The translations under genes were made by a program, and so were the position numbers. The notes under the pieces are model-generated. The model had not been told where the DNA came from, made no database searches, and saw nothing but the letters and a program-made list of their open reading frames with translations. A DNA stretch of 61,308 nucleotides, taken from an uncultured Propionibacteriaceae bacterium (lineage in GTDB: Bacteria > Actinomycetota > Actinomycetes > Propionibacteriales > Propionibacteriaceae). This document shows positions 1-8,171 of the stretch, in pieces (the stretch's first letter is position 1; every line of letters starts with the position of its first letter). Where the stretch lies: contig CALCKT010000027.1 in assembly GCA_937965785.1 (NCBI GenBank), forward strand, positions 1 to 61,308. Direction: 5' to 3'.

Positions 1-63
1 GATTTTACCTCACATGTTCGATTAAACCTGTTTTTCGTCACTGTCCACGAAACGTGTAGCACT

Positions 64-858
64 CTAGGGGTGAAGTGGGCCTTGATGCGTGGGTTTGCTG
101 TAAGCCAGTTGCGGACCTCGACTCGCTTGTGCGCGGCGTAGTTGTCCATCACCAGGTGCAGTTCCAGCTTCCGGGTAGGCACGGGCCACATGCTTGAGGA
201 AACCGAGGAACTCTTGGTGGCGGTGCCGGTCCTTGCAGAGCCCGGTCACCTTCCCGGTGGCGATTTCCAGGGCGGCGAACAAGGTGGTGGTGCCATGGCC
301 GACGTAGTCGTGGCTGCGTTGCTCGTTGTGGCCAGGTTGCATCGAAAGCACTTTCTGGGTGCGGTTCAACGCCTGGATCTGGGACTTCTCATCGACGCAC
401 AACACGATCGCGTTGGCCGGCGGGTTCAGATACAGGCCTACAATGTCGGTGACCTTGGCCTCCAGTTCCGGGTCGGTGGAGAACTTGAACGTGTCGGCCT
501 TCCATGGCCGGACCCCCTGTACTTCTTCCAGGCCTTGGTGACCGTGGACCTGTGCACCCCCAGGCGGGGAGCCAGCAGCCGACTCGACCAGTGAGTCACC
601 CCCAGACGCTTCGGGGGAAGGCCTGGGCGTTGCGGTGATGATCGCTGCATCATCAACCACCTTCGATCAGCCCGGACGTGGGATGTCAACCAGCCCCTCC
701 AGACCGTGTTCCAGGTAGCGGCCCCGCCACAGATTCACCGTCGGTCGAGACACCCCCACCAACTCAGAGATCAACGCATTCGCGACTCCCCGGGAGGCCA
801 GCAACACGATCCTCGCCCGCTGCGCTGCCCCTGCGGTTGTGGCGCTTGAACGCACCAC
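64..858 (-). pseudogene. IS630-family transposase, multiply frameshifted remnant
   Basis: Read on the minus strand this is a broken IS630 (Tc1/mariner-like DDE) transposase. The N-terminal helix-turn-helix (RARIVLLASRGVANALISEL) lies at 667-858. The second HTH (LGVTHWSSRLLA, HRSTVTKAW) is in another frame near 520-620. The DDE core returns to the first frame with FKFSTDPELE and the first catalytic Asp in VDEKSQ. After RAYPE the frame shifts again, and the second Asp can be read in LVMDNYAAHK near 140-165. At least four frame changes are needed. Homology ends at HFTP near position 75, before the third acidic residue, so the C-terminus is missing. It is a dead element, and the terminal inverted repeats are not identifiable. 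Confidence 0.85.
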
Positions 859-1263
859 CTTCCCAAAGTCATTGCTTGGTCACCATCACGAAGCAGCAGG
901 GCCGGGGCTGGTTTATTCGCCATGCCCCATTACCCCACCAAACCGTAAAGCTACTTGAACGCCACACCACTAGGCGCATCCGAAGTCCGTGACGGGCCAG
1001 CCTCCAAGACAGCGCGAGCCATCGAGGTCCAGGACAGTCATCATGTCCATTTTGGCGACAACGAGGCCGCTGGTGGATGCCCAGCGTTAGCTTTTCAAGC
1101 GGAGAAGAATGGTTTCGGATGCGCTCACCGTTCCGGACAGCGGCAGTCCTTGCACGACGCCCAAACTCGCGGCATCCGGGTCCCCACGTACCTCGCGATG
1201 AGATACTTATGGTCAGCGAGCGACCTCGGAGCGCTCTACTGGTAGGGGTGAGGAGACGACGAC
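859..1263. other. Intergenic region without a recognisable gene
   Basis: This is a 405-base gap between the transposase remnant and the helicase gene. Open frames occur on both strands, but none has a recognisable domain or a convincing ribosome binding site. The last 20 bases carry the Shine-Dalgarno-like GAGGAG of the helicase gene, so its promoter is expected within this gap. I see no tRNA and no strong hairpin. Confidence 0.5.
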
Positions 1264-3846
1264 GTGGCGTTCGTTCGAACAACGACAGGAAAGACCGACT
1301 ACGCCTCCCCGGGCGAGCTGTATCGAGATCTTCCTCGGCGCCCTGGTGCAGTTCCCGGGCTGTGGGCGCATCAGGCGGAGATGCTGAAGACCTTCACATC
1401 GAAGGCCGACCAACCGGACGTGGCACTGGAGCTTCCCACGGGCACAGGCAAGACGCTCACTGGCCTACTAGTCGCTGAGTGGACTCGCCGCAAACGGCGT
1501 TCTCGGGTCATCTACGCGTGCCCAACTCAGCAGCTTGCACGCCAAGTAGTGGCGGCTGCTCACCAAGAAGGCATTGACACAGCACTGCTCGTAGGCAGGC
1601 ACGCTGACTGGCCCGCTACGGCCCACGCGGCATACGAGGCCGCTGACGCGGTCGCCGTCACGACATACAGCAGCATCTTCAACAGCAACCCGAGGCTGGC
1701 CGAAGCTGACCTAGTCCTGTTCGATGACGCGCACGCAGGCGAGCAGTACGTTGGCGAGGCTTACAGCGTCGACCTAAACCGCCGGCAGGGACCCACCGAG
1801 TACCTAGCGGCCCTCGATGTGATAGCTCCCGCTCTCGACGGAGTGTTCTTGGAGCGCCTTCATGCGCCCAATCCTGATCCGGGTATCGGCAATGACGTGC
1901 GGATGGTCGTGCCGCTTCGGCAGCCTGGCATGGTGACGAAACTTGACACCGTGCTCCGGTCCTTTTCCGAACCACACAACTACCGCTACGCAATGATTCG
2001 AGCAGGTCTCAAATCCTGCTTGGTCTACGTGGCCTACTCGGGAATCCTCGTTCGCCCCTACGTGCCGCCCACCCACCAGAACCGGCTGCTCTCGAGTGCA
2101 CGACAGCGTGTCTACCTTTCGGCCACGTTGGGCGAAGGTGGTGAACTGGAACGAGCGTTCGGCCGCTCGGGGATTCTTAGGCTCCAGCAGCCCGACGAGA
2201 GCACCGCTCCGCGTTACGGGCGACGGTTCTTTGTTTTCCCTGAGTTCGTTGAGAACACCGACACGACTGATCTAGGCCGCAAAATCGTGGCGGCCACCGG
2301 CAAGGCACTAATCTTGGCACCGAGCACCGAGATCGCCATGAGGGATGCCTCGGCACTCGCGCAACAGGGATGGCCTGTCTGGGGTATCGACCAAGTCGCT
2401 GAGAGCATGACGACGTTCGCCAAACTCGACCACGGTGTGTGCGGCCTTGCCGCTCGGTACGACGGACTCGACCTGCCCGGGGATGCATGCCGCCTCGTCG
2501 GACTCGACGGCGTCCCAGACCAGAACAACCTCCAGGAGAGGTTCTTGCAGTCTTGTGCACGCGCAAGTTCCGCACTGGCGGCCCGCGTGCGCACCCGCGT
2601 CGTACAGGGCGCGGGACGCTGCACCCGAGGTCCCGGCGACATTGCGGTGGTGCTCATCCTCGGTTCTGATCTTTCGCGCTATCTCACTCAGCCAGAGGTC
2701 GTGACGGCCCTCGACTCTGAACTTCAAGCAGAGATCCGCTTCGGCCGCGAGAATTCGCAGTCTGGCAATGCCCATAACATGCTGAGCAATATCCACGCGT
2801 TCCTTCATCAGGACACAGACGAGAGTTGGCGAACGCAGGCAGAACCTGCTCTGACCGACTACCGCCGCGAGATGACTAAACAAACCCCTGACGGTACCGC
2901 GGCTTTGTCAGACTGCGTCGAGAATGAGATCCAGGCTTGGGCAGCAGCGACAACCGGCGCGTGGGATGATGCAGCCAAGCATGCCCACGAAGTTGCCCGC
3001 ATCGCCGGCGCCGGGGGTTCTGCGACCAAAGGATATCGGGCGTTCTGGACCTATCTCGAAGCTGTCTGGGCAGACCAAGCTGCGGATCTGATCGGTGACG
3101 CCGCGGGCAGAGCAACAGCACAAAGACTCGTGCGCCTTGCAGAACAGATCATGGGACTCGGTTCCTGGGTGCGTCAGATGGCCCCTCTCCCCATGATGCA
3201 GCGCTCCGAGCTCAGCGCCCTTGATGCGAACGCCGTAAACGCGGTGGCCGCCATGCTGAACGCGGGCGTCAACCAAGGCAAGGTTCGCCGTCGTATCGAC
3301 GAGATCCGCGCTGGCCTGGGTGAACGCGATCCCGGCAAGTACGAACCGGCGCTGACAGAACTAGGAAAGCTCGTGGGCGCAGACGCATCCAAGCCGCCCG
3401 GCACTGGTCGATGCGACTCAACCTGGTGCTGGGGCAACGAGCTCTGGCTCGCGCTAGAAGCCAAGAGCGATCATGAGCCGACTGGTGTTGTGCATCACAA
3501 GGATATCCGTCAAGCGAACGACCAACTCAGGTTGCTTGCGGCAGATCGGGGTGTAGATGTGGCCCCGTCTGAGAGCGCAACCGTAATAATCTCGCCGAAG
3601 CCTGGTATCCACCAAGACGGGATCGCAGGAGCGGAGCAGCATGTGTACTGCATCGCACCACCGGCTGTGACCGAGATGGCATTCGATGTCGCATCCGCTT
3701 GGGAGGAGCTTTTAGCGAAGAGCGCTCACCGGACGCTACATCAGTTGCGTGAACTCGTCACCGACACGTTCAACGCACACGGAGTGCTGCCTTCACAGAT
3801 TCACGAGCGCCTCACGCGCAACCTCGTTGCTGCCAAGCGTGAGTAA
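1264..3846 (+). CDS. SF2 DEAD/DEAH-type helicase with probable C-terminal PD-(D/E)xK nuclease
   Basis: The protein has 860 residues and a GTG start preceded by GGTGAGGAG. Superfamily 2 motifs appear in order: a Q-type HQAEML near 37, Walker A PTGTGKT at 58-64 (K63), Walker B-like DDAH at 154-157, motif III SAT at 286-288, and motif VI QGAGRCTR at 448-455. Near the C-terminus, D718 followed by LALEAK (E732, K734) and then DIRQANDQL matches the D...ExK...QA pattern of PD-(D/E)xK nucleases. That is an inference from spacing and motif only. Helicase-nuclease fusions are typical of anti-phage systems, and the AbiE and transposase remnants nearby fit a defence island. The gene stands alone, with no partner beside it. 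An ordinary repair helicase is the alternative. Confidence 0.75.
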   Translation: MAFVRTTTGKTDYASPGELYRDLPRRPGAVPGLWAHQAEMLKTFTSKADQPDVALELPTGTGKTLTGLLVAEWTRRKRRSRVIYACPTQQLARQVVAAAHQEGIDTALLVGRHADWPATAHAAYEAADAVAVTTYSSIFNSNPRLAEADLVLFDDAHAGEQYVGEAYSVDLNRRQGPTEYLAALDVIAPALDGVFLERLHAPNPDPGIGNDVRMVVPLRQPGMVTKLDTVLRSFSEPHNYRYAMIRAGLKSCLVYVAYSGILVRPYVPPTHQNRLLSSARQRVYLSATLGEGGELERAFGRSGILRLQQPDESTAPRYGRRFFVFPEFVENTDTTDLGRKIVAATGKALILAPSTEIAMRDASALAQQGWPVWGIDQVAESMTTFAKLDHGVCGLAARYDGLDLPGDACRLVGLDGVPDQNNLQERFLQSCARASSALAARVRTRVVQGAGRCTRGPGDIAVVLILGSDLSRYLTQPEVVTALDSELQAEIRFGRENSQSGNAHNMLSNIHAFLHQDTDESWRTQAEPALTDYRREMTKQTPDGTAALSDCVENEIQAWAAATTGAWDDAAKHAHEVARIAGAGGSATKGYRAFWTYLEAVWADQAADLIGDAAGRATAQRLVRLAEQIMGLGSWVRQMAPLPMMQRSELSALDANAVNAVAAMLNAGVNQGKVRRRIDEIRAGLGERDPGKYEPALTELGKLVGADASKPPGTGRCDSTWCWGNELWLALEAKSDHEPTGVVHHKDIRQANDQLRLLAADRGVDVAPSESATVIISPKPGIHQDGIAGAEQHVYCIAPPAVTEMAFDVASAWEELLAKSAHRTLHQLRELVTDTFNAHGVLPSQIHERLTRNLVAAKRE

Positions 3847-4119
3847 CGGTGGCAATCATGCGTCACGCTCTTCTCCTCCGCCTGACGAATAGTCACCGTG
3901 ACGACGTGACGATCTCACATACCCACTACCCGCCGAGAGCAGGCATGTAGGGTGCATTCACATGCCCTGTTGTAGCAGCCCCCATTCTCTGCAACTAGAA
4001 GCCGAGCACCGTCAGTGCGACTTGTCAGCGCGATGGCGCTGCTCACCTCAAAGTTGTAGTCACAGAAGCTCGACCAGGCGAGCACTACCGAGTAATCTTC
4101 AGACACTTGGACGCGAAGG

Positions 4120-4332
4120 TCATGGTGTGCTTTGCAAGCCTCTGACCTCGTCGAGGAGCAGACTTCCCGGGGGCGCCGCCGTCAGTCCGAATTCCGCTGC
4201 GGCGATCCGTCGCTGATCCTCGTCGCCCAGCAACCACGTGGCGATGGCGCGCCCCCGGGTCATGCCCGTCTTCCCCACCCCCTTGGGGCCGTCGATCGCA
4301 ATGGCGGGAGCGAGCGGCAGCAGCTCGTCCAA
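4120..4332 (-). pseudogene. Fragment of an AAA_14/DUF4143-type ATPase
   Basis: About 60 codons match the N-terminal end of ATP-binding proteins of the AAA_14/DUF4143 family, which normally have around 400 residues. The fragment reads DELLPLAPAIAIDGPKGVGK followed by T and carries the Walker A motif GPKGVGKT. It continues through FGLTAAPPGSLLLDEV, where the family has a conserved DEW segment, and then homology stops near 4145. No downstream ATPase or DUF4143 domain follows. It is a remnant and cannot encode a working ATPase. Confidence 0.7.
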
Positions 4333-4480
4333 CTTTCAGATCCACCCGCCCCGGGCAGGTATTCCACACCGATTACGCTACCTTTCACACGCTCTCCGCA
4401 CTACCATTTGAACACCTCCTACGCTACTGTCCCCACATCTCGCGACCGCCCTGCCACGACCCCCACCCCAATTCCCCAGC

Positions 4481-4596
4481 TCTCCCGACATCCGCTGGCA
4501 TTCCCGTCATCCGCCAGCCTTCCGACCGGAACGCCTGCCTTCCCGTCGAACGCCAGCGCTACAGCGCAGGCAAACGACGCATAGACAGGCGAATCC
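4481..4596 (+). repeat. Dispersed structured repeat, locus A (one core)
   Basis: A few roughly 20-base units of the type GAACGCCTGCCTTCCCGTC lead into one conserved core starting at 4551 (CGCCAGCGCTACAGCGCAGG). This is one of ten cores of the family in the window. The core contains GCGC-TACA-GCGC, able to form a small hairpin, and ends in a diverged form of the AAGGCAAGCG tail. It lies between ATPase debris and the AbiE promoter. Confidence 0.75.
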
Positions 4597-4648
4597 CGTT
4601 GCAGCCAGAGTTCCGTCCCACGCACCCCGGAGAACTTCCTTGAAGTGT

Positions 4649-4678
4649 CACAACGCTACCGAAAACGGTAGTGTTGTG
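4649..4678. promoter_or_regulatory. Palindromic operator of the abiE operon
   Basis: The arms CACAACGCTACCG (4649-4661) and CGGTAGTGTTGTG (4666-4678) match at 12 of 13 positions around an AAAA spacer. The palindrome ends two bases before the GTG start of abiEi. AbiEi antitoxins are known to repress their own promoters by binding inverted repeats, so this is the likely autoregulatory site. The lack of room for a ribosome binding site suggests a leaderless transcript; both points are inferences. Confidence 0.75.
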
Positions 4679-4680
4679 GC

Positions 4681-5223
4681 GTGGCGGCGACGGTGAAGTA
4701 CCGGGATCTGGTGCACGAGATTGCCTTGGACAACCACGGCTACGTCACCACCCGGGCGGCAGTTGAGGCAGGAGTGCCCGCGGTCGAGCTTCCGAAACTC
4801 GCGGCGCGCGGCGGAATGGAGAACGTCGCCTACGGGTTGTACCGCGTCTCGACAGTGCCGCGCAGCGAGATCGACCAGTTCGCTGAGGCCCTCCTGCGCG
4901 CGGGCGAGGGTGCCTATCTGTACGGGGAATCGGTGCTGGCGCTGCTCGGCCTCGCCGACGTGAACCCCCGCCGGATCACGGTGGCGGTCCGCAGACGTAC
5001 CCGCCCCAGGCTGCCTGCCTTCATGGAGCTGGTCCTGGTCAGGGGCGACGCCCACACGACCCGTTATCAAGGCCTGGAATCACAACCGGTGGCAGACGCG
5101 ATCCTCACCTGCCGTGGATCCATCGAAACATCCCGCCTGCTGAACGCCGCTCGAGAGGCCCACGAGGAAGGACTGCTGACCACGCGGGAACTCCGGCTGG
5201 TGAGAAAGGAACTGAAGCCATGA
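4681..5223 (+). CDS. abiEi: Type IV toxin-antitoxin system antitoxin, AbiEi family
   Basis: This 180-residue protein has the AbiEi layout. A short N-terminal winged-helix region (YVTTRAAVEAGVPAVELPKL followed by AARGGMENVAYGLYRV) is followed by the C-terminal antitoxin domain (YLYGESVLALLGLADVNPRR). AbiEi is both the operon repressor and the antitoxin to the AbiEii nucleotidyltransferase. GTG 4681 was chosen because it directly follows the operator; GTG at 4693 is possible. The stop overlaps the next start (ATGA), so antitoxin and toxin were translationally coupled. With abiEii truncated downstream, the antitoxin is now an orphan. Confidence 0.88.
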   Translation: MAATVKYRDLVHEIALDNHGYVTTRAAVEAGVPAVELPKLAARGGMENVAYGLYRVSTVPRSEIDQFAEALLRAGEGAYLYGESVLALLGLADVNPRRITVAVRRRTRPRLPAFMELVLVRGDAHTTRYQGLESQPVADAILTCRGSIETSRLLNAAREAHEEGLLTTRELRLVRKELKP

Positions 5224-5480
5224 CCTACACCAGCGCCCCGCCCAGCGTACGTTCCCTGGAACAACGGATCCGCAACGTCGGGGAAAGCGCTGAACTCGCA
5301 CTGCGGAGAAGAATCTCTATGGCAATGGTCGTGGTCAGCCAGATGCTCCCAGAAGAAGCAGTCAAGGGCGGTAGCGCACTGGCGCTGCGTTATGGTCGAG
5401 CGACTCGGTTCACGCGCGACCTCGATGTGGCCCGGAAACATTCACTGGCGTTGTTCCGTAGAGACTTCGAGTGTCCATAG
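5220..5480 (+). pseudogene. abiEii: AbiEii nucleotidyltransferase toxin, 3'-truncated
   Basis: Only 86 codons remain of a toxin normally of roughly 250-300 residues. The retained part has the nucleotidyltransferase signature GGSALALRYG...TRDLDVA, that is GS followed by the D-x-D metal-binding pair. It then reads KHSLALFRRDFE and stops at 5478. After about 5470 the base composition falls sharply and AbiEii homology is lost, so this looks like a recombination junction rather than a point mutation. The missing C-terminal half is not found on the far side of the low-GC operon. The product is probably inactive. Confidence 0.8.
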
Positions 5481-5590
5481 AAACTCATTCAGGACCATCT
5501 CCAATTCTACCCGAACCAAGGATTTCACTGGGCAATGGACGCTCCTGAACAGGTCCCGTCGTTTAAATCTAACAACATCCAATCTCCAGC

Positions 5591-6502
5591 TCACATGTTT
5601 TCGACGAGAGACCCGAAAACAGTTTCATGAAAACGATCGATTGCAGCACGCCAAGCCAGTTCAGCGTCCTCTATCCCAAGTGCTTGTCGTATTGGCACCC
5701 AGGCCACGGATGCGATCTCCTCCGTGCTGCTACGCAGGCAGTCCCCAAGATGAGCCAGCGAAGGAGGAGCTTCGCGGATCATCGCCCAGAACAACTTTCG
5801 CAAATCCTGCACGGCATTTCTTACATCATTCCCATTACGACACAGGATATGCGGCCAGGCACGGGCGGTAAAGATCCAGAAATCATTACGATAGGCGGTC
5901 GAGTCGTGTGATTGACGCCAAGCGAGCATGGGTGAATCGCGGCGAGAAACCAACCACAATACCACGATACCTCGAGGATCAATCTCCCGGATTCGCGAGT
6001 CCAAACCCCTGTTCCATAGTTTCAATTGTTCGCCAATAAAGTTACCGTCTACTGAAATAGGTAATATCCACAGGCAAGAAGAATGCCGAGCTTCTAACTC
6101 GGCAATAGAGCATGTTTCAAAGGAGACCCCATGGCGCCGCAGTCCAGCAGAAATCATGCCTGTGCCAGAGTCCAAGAGCCGAACCAAGACTATCGGAGAT
6201 TTCAGCACAGCCGAGGAAACGCAAGACCTCTCTCCGCCAACACCATTCATCGCCCCCTCAACCTCAATAGATGATTCTTCATCATCCAAACTCGCTCCAG
6301 CGTCACCCAACAATTGACCACTCGAGACAAGAGGCTTATCCACAGCCCTCTTCAAGGGTGCTTTGGCCAGGGAGTCCGCCGGCTGTAAATAGGCTTCAGG
6401 ATTATCGGAACCAAGGGAATTCTTCTTTCGCGGCAAGGAATGAAAAATAGCCCCAATTGAGAAGAATACTGCGATACCAATAAAAATGTACAACCAAATC
6501 AT
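5591..6502 (-). CDS. Membrane-anchored protein of unknown function, last gene of the SEDS-kinase-GTPase operon
   Basis: The protein has 303 residues. One N-terminal membrane helix (residues about 2-20, MIWLYIFIGIAVFFSIGAIF) is followed by a basic stretch, a low-complexity acidic linker (about 30-95), and a mixed soluble domain beginning SPIVLVRLLDSGTGMISAGL. The topology predicts a cytoplasmic domain. I recognise no family. It starts two bases after the stop of the preceding gene without a strong ribosome binding site, so it is probably coupled to it. It is the promoter-distal gene of the operon and lies next to the junction with truncated abiEii. Confidence 0.7.
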   Translation of the reverse strand: MIWLYIFIGIAVFFSIGAIFHSLPRKKNSLGSDNPEAYLQPADSLAKAPLKRAVDKPLVSSGQLLGDAGASLDDEESSIEVEGAMNGVGGERSCVSSAVLKSPIVLVRLLDSGTGMISAGLRRHGVSFETCSIAELEARHSSCLWILPISVDGNFIGEQLKLWNRGLDSRIREIDPRGIVVLWLVSRRDSPMLAWRQSHDSTAYRNDFWIFTARAWPHILCRNGNDVRNAVQDLRKLFWAMIREAPPSLAHLGDCLRSSTEEIASVAWVPIRQALGIEDAELAWRAAIDRFHETVFGSLVENM

Positions 6503-6504
6503 TG

Positions 6505-7038
6505 TCAGGATAGGGGATAGTAGTAGGCCTCAGCATGCAATTCACCAGGGTCGCCTTCATCCTTTTTGAAGGCCCGGAATAATACTCCATTCAGTTCAGG
6601 TTGCTGCGAGAGATAGGCAATGGCCTGCTCGGAAACTTCCGTTCCCGAATGTTCGCTGTTTGCGACTCCGAAAACCAAAACAATCCCTGGTCGGCCATAA
6701 CGGCCGTTTCGATATGGATCCAAGATGGCACCCATTAGGGTCTTATACTGCTCCGTTTCTCCGCCACTGGAGAGGTCAAAGCCACCGTCTCCCCCCAAAT
6801 CCGTTCGTGTGTCTGCGGAGATACCGGGGGTTGCAGTTTCGGTGGGGGTCGGCGATGGTTCAGGAGAAGAAGATGTAGGCAGAGGGGGCGAAGATTCCCC
6901 TATCGTCGGCGAGTCAGAAGGCATCGTGCCAGTCACAGGAGTAGATCCTGCTCCTGCAAGTACTGCGATGATGAGAAAAAGATCCGCCATGAGCCAGCCT
7001 GCTGCTCCAGCGGCGTTCAGGTTGCTGCGGCTCATCAT
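6505..7038 (-). CDS. Small membrane protein, possibly MotB/ExbD/ZorB-like
   Basis: The protein has 177 residues. A single N-terminal membrane helix (about 14-31) carries an aspartate at its start (GWLMADLFLIIAV, D19). A Ser/Thr/Pro-rich linker (about 32-75) leads to a compact C-terminal domain (RPGIVLVFGVANSEHSG...). One helix with an early Asp plus an extracytoplasmic domain is the plan of MotB, ExbD and ZorB stator subunits. Together with the coiled-coil membrane protein just upstream this is suggestive, but no OmpA peptidoglycan-binding motif is clear, so the assignment is tentative. ATGA overlaps the stop of the preceding gene, with CCGGAG just upstream. Confidence 0.65.
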   Translation of the reverse strand: MMSRSNLNAAGAAGWLMADLFLIIAVLAGAGSTPVTGTMPSDSPTIGESSPPLPTSSSPEPSPTPTETATPGISADTRTDLGGDGGFDLSSGGETEQYKTLMGAILDPYRNGRYGRPGIVLVFGVANSEHSGTEVSEQAIAYLSQQPELNGVLFRAFKKDEGDPGELHAEAYYYPLS

Positions 7039-8156
7039 TGCTCCGGAGGAAGGTTCAGGCTTTCATCATATGCAGCCAATGCTGGGATCAAATACTCGGC
7101 GGTCTGCTTGGTGAATTCTGAGGTTTGCTTGGTCAACCCCGAAGCTGAATCGCTCAAAGTGGTCATTGCCTGACGCAATAGGTCCAACATCTTTTGGCGG
7201 TCATCAGCATCATGTTGCGCCTGTTCTGCAAGTGTTTTCAAACTGGTCAAGATCGCACTTAAATGCTCAGTAGCCGGCATTCCACTAAGCTCATTCTCGA
7301 GTCGGTCCAACACATCGGAAACCTTTGTGAGAATCTCCCCACTCCCTGTAGCAGCCCGGGTCCACGCCGCACCGGACTCATTCAAGCTGGCGATGGTGTC
7401 GCCAAGGTTGGAAGCGGTTTCACGCATCTGCACGGCTCCGGCCGACATGGTATCTGCCGCATCTCGGATGGTGCCGCCAAGTTTACTGAGAGCGCTTTGA
7501 GCCTCAATCAGTTTCTTTGTCGAGTCCGTTTCAAGGTGAGTAATAACTTTCTGCAAAGATTCAACGACGCTGTCAAGTCTAGACGCGTAGCTGATCGATT
7601 TATGCCTGTTCTCGATCTCGCAGATATGGGCGTTTATGGCCTTCGATAGCCCCAATATGCCAGCAACGATATCGTCGACTCGCGATTTATGATTTTCGCT
7701 GATTCCACGATTTATCCGATATTGAACCAGCAACCCAAGAGCCAAGGAAGCGAGCACAAATCCTGGGAAGGGAGGAAAATTTAATGCTGCCGCCAAGCCG
7801 GGCCACCAGCCAATGGCCCATCCAAAAACCCCATTTGCAGGAGGTTTGCTAAGATCCAGTTCACCGACGGCCATGAAATAGCTCCACGCGGCTATGATTG
7901 GCAGCAGGTACCCGAAACTGTGGTGCGATGGATCTCGGAATTTCAGCAGAGCTATAAAGCGAGCAGGATCCCTCATGTTCTGAACATCAGCGGGCGGTCG
8001 AGTCGGATCTCCATTCTCCCACCAAGAGGCTATTGTCTTCACCTCGGATCTGAGCGCCTCATCCCCGTAGGCAATTACACTTCGATTCGTTAGAATGCTA
8101 CGCATAAGCTGCTTGCAGCATTCCGAAAGATCAGTTGATTCAGATGCAGAAGTCAT
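7035..8156 (-). CDS. Membrane protein with long cytoplasmic coiled coil, possibly MotA/ZorA-like
   Basis: The protein has 373 residues. A soluble N-terminus (1-80) precedes two hydrophobic segments, about 81-98 (FGYLLPIIAAWSYFMAV) and 125-145 (FPGFVLASLALGLLV). A helical tail of about 200 residues (160-350) follows, rich in Ala, Ser and Thr with heptad-like leucines, resembling chemoreceptor or ZorA tails. The membrane pair plus tail, followed immediately by a one-helix protein with a membrane aspartate, recalls stator pairs such as ZorA/ZorB. The usual MotA/ExbB motifs are not evident, so a simple scaffold or sensor is equally possible. GAAGGG precedes the ATG. Confidence 0.68.
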   Translation of the reverse strand: MTSASESTDLSECCKQLMRSILTNRSVIAYGDEALRSEVKTIASWWENGDPTRPPADVQNMRDPARFIALLKFRDPSHHSFGYLLPIIAAWSYFMAVGELDLSKPPANGVFGWAIGWWPGLAAALNFPPFPGFVLASLALGLLVQYRINRGISENHKSRVDDIVAGILGLSKAINAHICEIENRHKSISYASRLDSVVESLQKVITHLETDSTKKLIEAQSALSKLGGTIRDAADTMSAGAVQMRETASNLGDTIASLNESGAAWTRAATGSGEILTKVSDVLDRLENELSGMPATEHLSAILTSLKTLAEQAQHDADDRQKMLDLLRQAMTTLSDSASGLTKQTSEFTKQTAEYLIPALAAYDESLNLPPEQ

Positions 8157-8171
8157 TGCAGCAGCCCTTCT

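Larger units (their letters stand above)
3847..4648. other. Intergenic region holding gene debris and a repeat copy
   Basis: About 800 bases lie between the helicase stop and the AbiE operator. The first 270 bases show nothing recognisable. The middle holds a minus-strand fragment of an AAA ATPase, and the right part holds one copy of the dispersed structured repeat; both are listed separately. The debris suggests repeated insertion and deletion at this site. Confidence 0.6.

Noticed and set aside
3847..4119. A possible tRNA or attachment site left of the AbiE remnant
   Set aside because: No cloverleaf or CCA-end pattern, and no matching direct repeat at the right edge near 17270, could be recognised.
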